The translations under genes and the position numbers were made by a program. The notes beneath the pieces were generated by a model. That model had not been told where the DNA came from and made no database searches. It saw only the letters and a program-made list of their open reading frames with translations. A DNA stretch of 6,782 nucleotides from an uncultured Oscillospiraceae bacterium (GTDB taxonomy: Bacteria; Bacillota; Clostridia; Oscillospirales; Oscillospiraceae), in the NCBI GenBank assembly GCA_934643765.1, contig CAKUCT010000109.1:1-6782 (forward strand). The letters run 5' to 3'. Shown piece after piece: positions 1-5,085 of this stretch. The first letter of the stretch is position 1. Every line of letters begins with the position of its first letter.

Positions 1-342
1 GTCTTCTTTGATGGAGTCCTTGCGAAGATAGGCGCCGATCTTGAGGTTTTCTTCTACGGTGAGGTTTTCAAACACGCGGCGGCCCTCCGGAACCAGTGTG
101 ACGCCCTCGGCGACAATCTGGTCGGTGGAGCGGCTGAGAAGGCTCTTGCCGTTAAAGAGAATGTCGCCGGATTTCGTCTTGACCAGGCCGGCGATGGACT
201 TCAGCGTCGTGGACTTGCCGGCGCCGTTGGAGCCGACGAGCGTGACGATTTTTCCTTCCTCAACTTCCAGATCGATGCCCTTGACGGCCTCGATGCCGCC
301 GTAGGAGACGACGAGATTTTTGATTTCAAGAATATTAGACAT
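1..342 (-). CDS. livF: LivF-type branched-chain amino acid ABC transporter ATPase (3' part cut off by window edge)
   Basis: This is the N-terminal 114 residues of one of the two cytoplasmic ATPases that power a branched-chain amino acid importer. The translation begins MSNILEIKNLVVSYGG. A Walker A motif GSNGAGKST lies at residues 37-45. The stretch VPEGRRVFENLTVEENL at about 84-100 is typical of LivF, where the Q-loop region reads VPEGR; LivG has RTFQ there, and this separates the two paralogues. The signature motif, Walker B and H-loop lie beyond the window. The ATG at 340-342 overlaps the end of livG by 8 bases (ATGTCTAA). A G-rich ribosome binding sequence (GGGGGTGG) sits inside the last livG codons, so translation is probably coupled to livG. 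It is the last visible gene of the liv operon. Family and subunit assignment are confident; what follows is unseen. Confidence 0.95.
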   Translation of the reverse strand, partial: MSNILEIKNLVVSYGGIEAVKGIDLEVEEGKIVTLVGSNGAGKSTTLKSIAGLVKTKSGDILFNGKSLLSRSTDQIVAEGVTLVPEGRRVFENLTVEENLKIGAYLRKDSIKED

Positions 343-1177
343 CTTCGTCCACCCCCAGATAGGCGTCAATGACGCGCGGATTGTTCTGAATTTCAGCCGG
401 GACGCCGGAGGCGATCTGGCGGCCGAAGTCGATGACATAAATCCGGTCGGAAATGTCCATGACGAGATTCATGTGGTGCTCGATGAGGAAGATCGTGAGC
501 TTGAATTTCTCGCGGATTTCGCGGATGAACGCAGTCAGCTCTTCGGTCTCCTGCGGGTTCATACCGGCGGCCGGCTCGTCAAGCAGCAGAAGCTTCGGAT
601 CGGTCGCCAGCGCGCGGGCAATTTCCAGCCGGCGCTGCTTGCCATAGGGAAGAGAGGTGGCAAGCTCGTCCTTGAAATCGTCCAGACCGACGATCTTCAG
701 AAGCTCCAGCGCCTTTTCGCGCTGCGCGGCCTCTTCCTTGCGGTTGAAGCGGAAGGTCGCGGTGAAGACATTGGACGTTCTGCGCAGGTGCATGGCGGTC
801 AGAACGTTTTCAAAGACCGTCATGGACTTGAACAGGCGGATGTTCTGGAAGGTACGGGCAATGCCGATTTTTGTGATATAGTCCGGCGTGTGGGAGACGA
901 CGTTGGAATAGAGCGTGGGATTATCGCCGGCATAGAGCTTTTTCATTTTGCCCTGCGGGTGGTTCTCCACAATCGTCTGACCGCAGAAGTCCACCTTGCC
1001 GTTGGTCGGCTCATAGACGCCGGTGATGCAGTTGAAGGCCGTCGTCTTGCCGGCGCCGTTCGGGCCGATGAGCGCGACGATTTCACCCTCGTAAATATCC
1101 ATCGACAGATCGTTGACGGCGACGACGCCGCCGAACTGCATGGTGATGTTTTCAACGTGTAATACAGACTCAGCCAT
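335..1177 (-). CDS. livG: LivG-type branched-chain amino acid ABC transporter ATPase
   Basis: This is a complete 280-residue ABC ATPase that would pair with LivF under the LivH/LivM permeases. Visible motifs are Walker A GPNGAGKTT at residues 38-46, Q-loop RTFQNIRLF at 108-116, signature-like LPYGKQRRLEIARAL at 176-190, Walker B LLLLDEP at 196-202 and H-loop IEHHM at 232-236. The RTFQNIRLF and EIARALATDP blocks and the C-terminal IYVIDFG are characteristic of LivG. Two points stand out. The protein is about 25 residues longer than E. coli LivG (255 aa from memory), with the extra residues at about 73-104 between Walker A and the Q-loop. The signature reads LPYGK where LSYGQ is usual. The ATG at 1175-1177 overlaps the livM stop by 8 bases, and an AAGGGGGG ribosome binding sequence lies within the livM tail. 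The stop TAA (335-337) overlaps the livF start. Confidence 0.96.
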   Translation of the reverse strand: MAESVLHVENITMQFGGVVAVNDLSMDIYEGEIVALIGPNGAGKTTAFNCITGVYEPTNGKVDFCGQTIVENHPQGKMKKLYAGDNPTLYSNVVSHTPDYITKIGIARTFQNIRLFKSMTVFENVLTAMHLRRTSNVFTATFRFNRKEEAAQREKALELLKIVGLDDFKDELATSLPYGKQRRLEIARALATDPKLLLLDEPAAGMNPQETEELTAFIREIREKFKLTIFLIEHHMNLVMDISDRIYVIDFGRQIASGVPAEIQNNPRVIDAYLGVDEDV

Positions 1178-2297
1178 TGCGCTTGCCCCCCTTCGGAGAT
1201 TTTGGCTCGCGTTTTTGCTTGGGCCTCAAGAGGTCGGAAAGCTCGCGGTCACCCATAATGCCCTTGCGGAAGAAGAGCACGACGCACATGATGATGATGG
1301 ACACAACGGCCATACGGAAGCCGTTTTTGAAGATGTTGGGTGCCTGGATGCCAAGGAACTCGCCGGAGTCCAGGCCGCGCAGGAGCCATTCGACGCTGGC
1401 AATGTAAAGAAAGCTCGTGATGACAGAGCCGGTGATCGAGCCGATGCCGCCGATGACGACGATCAGGAGGATCTCATAGGTCATGGTGCTCTTGAACGAG
1501 AGGGCCTGCACCGCGCCCATGTACATGGCGAGCATGCCGCCGCCGATGCCGGCGAAGAACGAGGAGATGATAAAGGCCAGGCGCTTGTGGTGCGCCAGGT
1601 TGATGCCCATGGCCTCGGCGGCAATCTCATCGTCGCGGATGGCCTTGAAGGCCCGGCCATAGGTGGAGTTGACAAGCAGGACGATGGCCGCGATGAAAAG
1701 GCCGATCAAAATCAGGTACGACGCGGCGTGATTGAAGTCGGGATAGCCCTTGAGCAGGTTCGAGCCGTTGGTGATGGGGCCAAGAGCGTTCCACTGGAAA
1801 AACGCGCGGAGAATTTCGGCAAAGCCGAGCGTTGCAATGGCCAGATAGTCGGACTTCAGGCGGAGCACTGGCAGGCCGATCAGGTACGCCATCAAAGCGG
1901 CAATCAGGCCGCCGATCAGAAGCGCCAGCAGGATGCCGACGACGGTGCCGGCGCTCTCGCCGAAGATTTTTGCAAAGGTCTCCGGCAGGGAGAACTGGAT
2001 GAGGCCGCCTTCAAACTGCTGATAGACGCCGGCGCGCTTGGCAACGGGGATACACAGAACCGCGTAAGTGTAGGCACCGAGCAGCATGAAGCCCGCCTGG
2101 CCGAGGGAGAACAGACCCGTAAAGCCGTTGAGCAGGTTCATGGAGACCGCGACGAGAGAGTAAACGGCGGCCTTTTTGATGACCTTGATGACAATGTGAT
2201 AGCTGGGGAGCGCCGAGTCAAGATAGAAGCAGGCGGCAAGCAGCATGAGCAGAATCACGGCGATAATGACAGACTCGCGGTGGATTTTTTTCGTCAT
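1170..2297 (-). CDS. livM: LivM-type branched-chain amino acid ABC transporter permease
   Basis: This is a 375-residue polytopic membrane permease that forms the translocation channel with LivH. The first hydrophobic segment is at about residues 9-25. It is followed by the LivM hallmark NLLNGFTGLFSLGQAGFMLLGAY at about 54-76, further hydrophobic segments at about 118-145, 193-210, 240-262 and 275-300, and a last one at about 328-344. The cytoplasmic loop YGRAFKAIRDDEIAAEAMGI (213-232) is the EAA-like ATPase-coupling region. The C-terminus is a Lys/Arg-rich tail (about 359-374). An in-frame ATG exists 13 codons upstream at 2336, but it lies inside livH. The start at 2297 is chosen because a full AAGGAGGT sits 7 bases ahead of it. 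livH ends 13 bases upstream and livG overlaps its stop by 8 bases, so the gene is clearly part of one operon. Confidence 0.95.
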   Translation of the reverse strand: MTKKIHRESVIIAVILLMLLAACFYLDSALPSYHIVIKVIKKAAVYSLVAVSMNLLNGFTGLFSLGQAGFMLLGAYTYAVLCIPVAKRAGVYQQFEGGLIQFSLPETFAKIFGESAGTVVGILLALLIGGLIAALMAYLIGLPVLRLKSDYLAIATLGFAEILRAFFQWNALGPITNGSNLLKGYPDFNHAASYLILIGLFIAAIVLLVNSTYGRAFKAIRDDEIAAEAMGINLAHHKRLAFIISSFFAGIGGGMLAMYMGAVQALSFKSTMTYEILLIVVIGGIGSITGSVITSFLYIASVEWLLRGLDSGEFLGIQAPNIFKNGFRMAVVSIIIMCVVLFFRKGIMGDRELSDLLRPKQKREPKSPKGGKRNG

Positions 2298-2304
2298 ATT
2301 GCGC

Positions 2305-2313
2305 ACCTCCTTA
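2305..2313 (-). promoter_or_regulatory. Shine-Dalgarno site that fixes the livM start
   Basis: On the minus strand the sequence TAAGGAGGT combines the livH stop codon (TAA, 2311-2313) with a near-perfect Shine-Dalgarno, 7 bases before the ATG at 2297. The ribosome binding site is thus fused to the upstream stop codon. This decides the livM start in favour of 2297 over the in-frame ATG at 2336, and suggests re-initiation by ribosomes finishing livH. Confidence 0.88.
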
Positions 2314-3189
2314 CACTTTATCGGTGACTTTCTCACCGAACAGACCCGTGGGCTTGACGCAGAGAATCACGATCAGCAGCGCGAAGGTAAACGCGTCGGA
2401 AAACGTCGAGTAGCCAATGCCCTTGATGAGCTCTTCGCTCAGGCCGATGATGAACGCGCCGACAACTGCGCCCGGAATCGAGCCGATGCCGCCGAAGACG
2501 GCCGCGACGAACGCCTTCAGGCCCGGCATACCGCCGGAGGTAACGGCGACGTTCGGATAGTTTGTGAAGTACAGCATCGCGCCGACGGAGGCGAGCACCG
2601 AGCCGACCACAAAGGTGAAGGAGATGACGGAGTTGATCTTGATGCCCATGAGCTGCGCGGTTTCAAAATCCTTGGATGCCGCGCGCATGGCCATGCCGAT
2701 TTTCGTCTTCTTGGTCAGCCAGACCAGCACGAGCACCAGTGCGATGGTCAGAAACGGCGTGACGAGGGTCACGCGCTTGGTCGAAGCGCCGAGGACATTG
2801 ATGGTGTCCGAAATCCAGGGGATGGGGTTCGTGACGGGCTTGGGAAGGCCGCCGGTCAGATAGAACGCGAGGTTCTGGATGAGGTAGCTCACGCCGATGG
2901 CCGAGATCATCAGCGACATTCTGGGCGCGGAGCGAAGGGGCTTATAGGCCGCGCGCTCGATGAGAAAGCCGAGAAGCGCCGTGAACAGAACGACGAGCGG
3001 AAGTGCGAGATACATCGGCAGCGAGGCCGAGAAATAGACCATGAGAAGACCGGCAACCATGAAGACATCGCCGTGGGCGAAGTTGATCAGGCGCAGAATG
3101 CCGTAGACCAGCGTGTAGCCGATGGCAATCAGGGCGTACTGGCCGCCGGCGGAAATGCCGTTGATAATATAGGGAAGCAATCCTTGCAT
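2311..3189 (-). CDS. livH: LivH-type branched-chain amino acid ABC transporter permease
   Basis: This is a 292-residue integral membrane permease of the LivH family, close in size to its relatives. The N-terminal helix MQGLLPYIINGISAGGQYAL leads into GYTLVYGILRLINFAHGD (24-41), where INFAHGD is a hallmark of LivH. The loop IGMAMRAASKDFETAQLMGI (164-183) is the EAA-like site that should contact the ATPases. It is followed by hydrophobic helices and GLKAFVAAVFGGIGSIPGAVVGA (223-245), another conserved LivH block. The ATG at 3187-3189 has AAGGAG about 8 bases upstream. The gene lies 222 bases downstream of livK, across a spacer with strong secondary structure, and 13 bases upstream of livM. Substrate preference among Leu, Ile, Val or other amino acids cannot be read from this sequence. 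Confidence 0.96.
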   Translation of the reverse strand: MQGLLPYIINGISAGGQYALIAIGYTLVYGILRLINFAHGDVFMVAGLLMVYFSASLPMYLALPLVVLFTALLGFLIERAAYKPLRSAPRMSLMISAIGVSYLIQNLAFYLTGGLPKPVTNPIPWISDTINVLGASTKRVTLVTPFLTIALVLVLVWLTKKTKIGMAMRAASKDFETAQLMGIKINSVISFTFVVGSVLASVGAMLYFTNYPNVAVTSGGMPGLKAFVAAVFGGIGSIPGAVVGAFIIGLSEELIKGIGYSTFSDAFTFALLIVILCVKPTGLFGEKVTDKV

Positions 3190-3267
3190 AAGATTTCTCC
3201 TTCGGAAGCTCGCGGTCGGGCGGGCAGGAAGCTGCGTTCCAGAGCTGCCGGCCGTTCGGATTTTGAT

Positions 3268-3330
3268 GGGATAACGGAGTATCCCCGTGTCAGATCAGGC
3301 ATGTGATGCGCCACGCGGATCCTCCGTTAT
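3268..3330 (-). repeat. Inverted repeat in the livK-livH spacer with a competing local hairpin
   Basis: The arms ATAACGGAGTATCC (3271-3284) and GGATCCTCCGTTAT (3317-3330) are complementary over 13 of 14 positions, with a 32-base loop. In the minus-strand mRNA the upstream arm contains CGGAGG, which resembles a Shine-Dalgarno and stands 6 bases before a GTG codon (3312-3314). The downstream arm can instead fold locally as GGGATA-loop-TATCCC (3268-3285), a 6-bp stem, so the two structures exclude each other. The repeat is directly visible. A regulatory role is inference. Confidence 0.6.
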
Positions 3331-3362
3331 AAGGAAAAAACGCGGACCATAAAATGGTGCAA

Positions 3363-3392
3363 GACCTGGCGGGGAGAAAGCCCCGCCAAGTC
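3363..3392 (-). terminator. Strong intercistronic stem-loop after livK (attenuator or mRNA-stabilising hairpin)
   Basis: In the minus-strand transcript GACTTGGCGGGG (3381-3392) pairs with CCCCGCCAGGTC (3363-3374), giving a 12-bp GC-rich stem with one G-U pair and a 6-base loop. It begins 19 bases after the livK stop codon. No U-tract follows directly. A small second hairpin, ACCAT-TTT-ATGGT (3346-3358), comes next, and a run of six U lies at 3335-3340. This is therefore not a textbook terminator. Partial termination, or a 3' barrier protecting livK mRNA from exonucleases, would both raise LivK above the downstream subunits. Such arrangements are known for ABC importer operons such as malE-malF. 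The function is inferred. Confidence 0.65.
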
Positions 3393-3411
3393 GTCTGATT
3401 CGGAAGTTTGC

Positions 3412-4674
3412 TTACTCAACACCCTGCACAGCGTAGAATTCCCATTCGCCGGATTCGGTGTTGGCAGCCTTGATGTAGGCGGTGTCGCGGATGGCGTCGC
3501 CGATGTCGTCAAAGGCAATGTGGCCGGACACGCCGTCGTAGGAGACGGAGGGCAGAGCGGCCAGGACAGCGGAAGCGTCCGTGGAGCCGGCAGCCTTAAT
3601 GGCCTCAAGCGCGGTGAAGTAGGCGTCATAGCCCATGGCGGTGACGGCTGCGACCATGTCGTTGCCGCCGTTGTTGGTCAGAGCGTCGGAGTTGGCGTTC
3701 ATCCATTCCTTGATGCCGGAGTCGAACTCGGGTGCGCCGCCTTCCTGATAGAAGGTCGTGACCTTGATGCTGATGTCCTTGCCCTTGGCGGACTCGACGA
3801 CCATGTTGTTGTCCCACGTGTCGGAGCCGAACAGTTCACCCTCAAAGCCCTGCGAGGAAGCGGCCTCGATGATCAGCTGTGCGTAGTTCGTGGAGACAGG
3901 GGCCATGATGACGCCCGCGCCTGCGGACTGCGCGTTGTTGATGTAGGAGACGAAGTTCGAGGTGCCTTCGGGGAAGTCTTCGGAGACAACCGTGCCGCCG
4001 AGGGCCTCAAACGCCTGCTTGAAGTAGTAGACAACGCCCTGGTCGTAGTCAGAGCCGAGCATTGCCAGCGTGTAAGCGGTGGTAACGCCGGAGTTCCAGG
4101 CGTAGTTTGCAAGGACGGTGCCCTGGAACGGATCGAGGAAGCAGATGCGGAAGTAGACATCGCAGCCTGCCGTGACCTGCGGGTTGGTGCAGCTGACGCC
4201 GATGGCGGGAACGCCGGCTTCCTGGAAGACTTCGCCGCCGGCCATCGAAACGCCGGAGCCATAGGAGCCAAGGACGATGGACACGCCGCGGTTCATCAGC
4301 TCTGCTGCGGCGGAGGGGCCGTTTTCAGCGGTGGTGCGGTTGTCAACGATCTCAAGCTTTACTTCATACGTTTCGCCGCCGATTTCAACGGTGGGCTGGA
4401 CGTAGTTTGCATACTGCATGCCGAGAATTTCCTGCTTGCCGCCGGCGCCGTTGTCACCGGTCTGCGGCTCAAAGACGCCGATCTTGACGACCTTGTCACC
4501 GGAAGCTGCGGGCGCGCTTTCTTCGGCGGCCGGGGCGCTTTCTTCGGAAGAAGCAGGTGCGCTCGGTTCAGAGCTCTGGGACTCGGAAGCGGCGGGTTCG
4601 CTCTTGCTGGCGCAGCCGGCGAAGAGGCACAGAACCATGACCATGCAAAGGAACAATGCGATCAACTTTTTCAT
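3412..4674 (-). CDS. livK: LivK-type branched-chain amino acid-binding lipoprotein
   Basis: This is the 420-residue extracellular receptor of the importer (periplasmic-binding-protein-like fold, type I, leucine-binding family). MKKLIALFLCMVMVLCL is a positively charged, hydrophobic signal peptide ending in the lipobox LFAGC. Cys21 would be lipidated, which fits a Gram-positive surface anchor. Residues 22-60 form a low-complexity Ser/Ala/Pro/Glu linker containing the repeat EESAPAA. The mature domain starts near VVKIGVFEPQTG (62-73) and has the family's GSYGSGVSMAGGEVFQEAGVPAIG block (136-159) and IIEAASSQGFEGELFGSDTW (268-287). The ATG at 4672-4674 has AGGAGG 8 bases upstream. It is the first gene of the liv unit, behind its own promoter and leader hairpin. 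Family assignment is firm. The exact ligand is not determined, because related receptors bind Leu/Ile/Val, other amino acids, amides or urea. Confidence 0.93.
   Translation of the reverse strand: MKKLIALFLCMVMVLCLFAGCASKSEPAASESQSSEPSAPASSEESAPAAEESAPAASGDKVVKIGVFEPQTGDNGAGGKQEILGMQYANYVQPTVEIGGETYEVKLEIVDNRTTAENGPSAAAELMNRGVSIVLGSYGSGVSMAGGEVFQEAGVPAIGVSCTNPQVTAGCDVYFRICFLDPFQGTVLANYAWNSGVTTAYTLAMLGSDYDQGVVYYFKQAFEALGGTVVSEDFPEGTSNFVSYINNAQSAGAGVIMAPVSTNYAQLIIEAASSQGFEGELFGSDTWDNNMVVESAKGKDISIKVTTFYQEGGAPEFDSGIKEWMNANSDALTNNGGNDMVAAVTAMGYDAYFTALEAIKAAGSTDASAVLAALPSVSYDGVSGHIAFDDIGDAIRDTAYIKAANTESGEWEFYAVQGVE
4514..4547 (-). repeat. Direct repeat encoding EESAPAA heptads in the LivK linker
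   Basis: The 13-mer GCGCTTTCTTCGG occurs at 4514-4526 and again at 4535-4547, exactly 21 bases (seven codons) apart. On the coding strand it yields two successive copies of the EESAPA peptide in the flexible tether between the lipid anchor and the binding domain. In-phase repeats of this sort can change linker length by slippage without breaking the frame. Confidence 0.75.
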
Positions 4675-4692
4675 GTTTCATTCCTCCTGGAT

Positions 4693-4723
4693 GTTCGCGC
4701 ACAATGGACAACTGTACACGAAC
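4693..4723 (-). promoter_or_regulatory. Hairpin in the livK 5' untranslated leader
   Basis: In the minus-strand transcript GTTCGTGTAC (4714-4723) pairs with GTGCGCGAAC (4693-4702). This gives a continuous 10-bp stem with two G-U pairs and an 11-base loop (4703-4713). It lies between the predicted transcription start near 4732 and the livK Shine-Dalgarno (4683-4688), and ends only 4 bases from the latter. A stabilising 5' hairpin is one simple reading and control of translation another. I do not recognise a known riboswitch class. Confidence 0.55.
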
Positions 4724-4738
4724 TAAATTATGTTCCTC

Positions 4739-4767
4739 ATTATAGCGAGGGGAGCAGGAAAATGCAA
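4739..4767 (-). promoter_or_regulatory. Predicted sigma-A-type promoter of the liv operon
   Basis: On the minus strand a perfect -10 box TATAAT (4739-4744) is preceded, after an optimal 17-base spacer, by TTGCAT (4762-4767) as a weak -35 matching TTG of TTGACA. Transcription should begin near 4732, leaving a leader of about 58 bases before livK. It lies downstream of the asnS terminator and in AT-rich DNA, where a promoter for livKHMGF is expected. The weak -35 leaves room for an activator or for modest basal strength. Confidence 0.65.
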
Positions 4768-5002
4768 GAAGAAGTTTTTCAGTTTTTGTAAAAAATATGA
4801 ACCAATTTTTAAATCAATCTGTTAAAAATGCAAAACACCTCAGAATTTGAATATAAAACAATGGACTTTACAACAAAAACAGGACAATTCTTTTACACGG
4901 TAGAAGTGAAAAGAAACAAAGAAAATAGCTGCGGCGCAGACGTCTGTCCTGCGGAAATGGACAAAACAGACCCTGGACGGCAAAGAAAGCTGCGTTTCGG
5001 GA
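4768..5002. other. AT-rich intergenic region between the asnS terminator and the livK promoter
   Basis: I find no credible gene here. A possible minus-strand reading frame of 76 codons (4840-5070) runs through the terminator, resembles nothing I recognise and has no good ribosome binding site. The region is rich in A/T, particularly 4780-4920, as expected upstream of a promoter. It holds a 10-base palindrome CAGACGTCTG (4937-4946), two of the three AATGGAC copies discussed in the findings, and an AAAATGCAA copy (4825-4833) that recurs over the -35 box. No recognised regulator site could be assigned. Confidence 0.6.
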
Positions 5003-5046
5003 GATAAAACAAAACCCCCGGGAAGACAGACGTCTTCCTGGGGGTT
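5003..5046 (-). terminator. Intrinsic terminator of the asnA-asnS unit
   Basis: The minus-strand transcript contains AACCCCCAGGAAGAC (5032-5046), a 4-base loop, then GTCTTCCCGGGGGTT (5013-5027). This is a 15-position stem with a single A-C mismatch. It is followed at once by TTGTTTTATC, a U-rich tract. It starts 39 bases after the asnS stop codon. On the opposite strand the mismatch becomes a G-U pair, but no U-tract follows, so termination should act on asnS transcripts. Confidence 0.92.
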
Positions 5047-5085
5047 GCCGTGGTTGTGGTATGCGGGCAAAGCCGCGCCTTTTGG

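Noticed and set aside
3325..3353. Internal promoter before livH based on TATAAC on the minus strand
   Set aside because: The -10-like hexamer is acceptable, but the -35 position (TTTTAT) has almost no match, and the region is better explained by RNA structure.
1113..4791. Long plus-strand reading frames (1113-2327, 2245-3306, 3520-4791, also 320-1162) opposite the liv genes
   Set aside because: They mirror GC-rich genes with clear family motifs on the minus strand. Their translations are low-complexity, rich in Asp/Arg/Gly/Ala/His, and resemble no family. They look like shadows of biased codon use.
4838..4856. CodY-like box around TTCTGA (minus strand) upstream of livK
   Set aside because: Only about 8 of 15 positions match the consensus AATTTTCWGAAAATT, which is expected by chance in AT-rich DNA.
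4840..5070. Minus-strand 76-codon ORF in the asnS-livK intergenic region
   Set aside because: It starts upstream of the asnS terminator and reads through its stem, has no convincing Shine-Dalgarno, and has phenylalanine-rich composition expected from translated AT-rich DNA.
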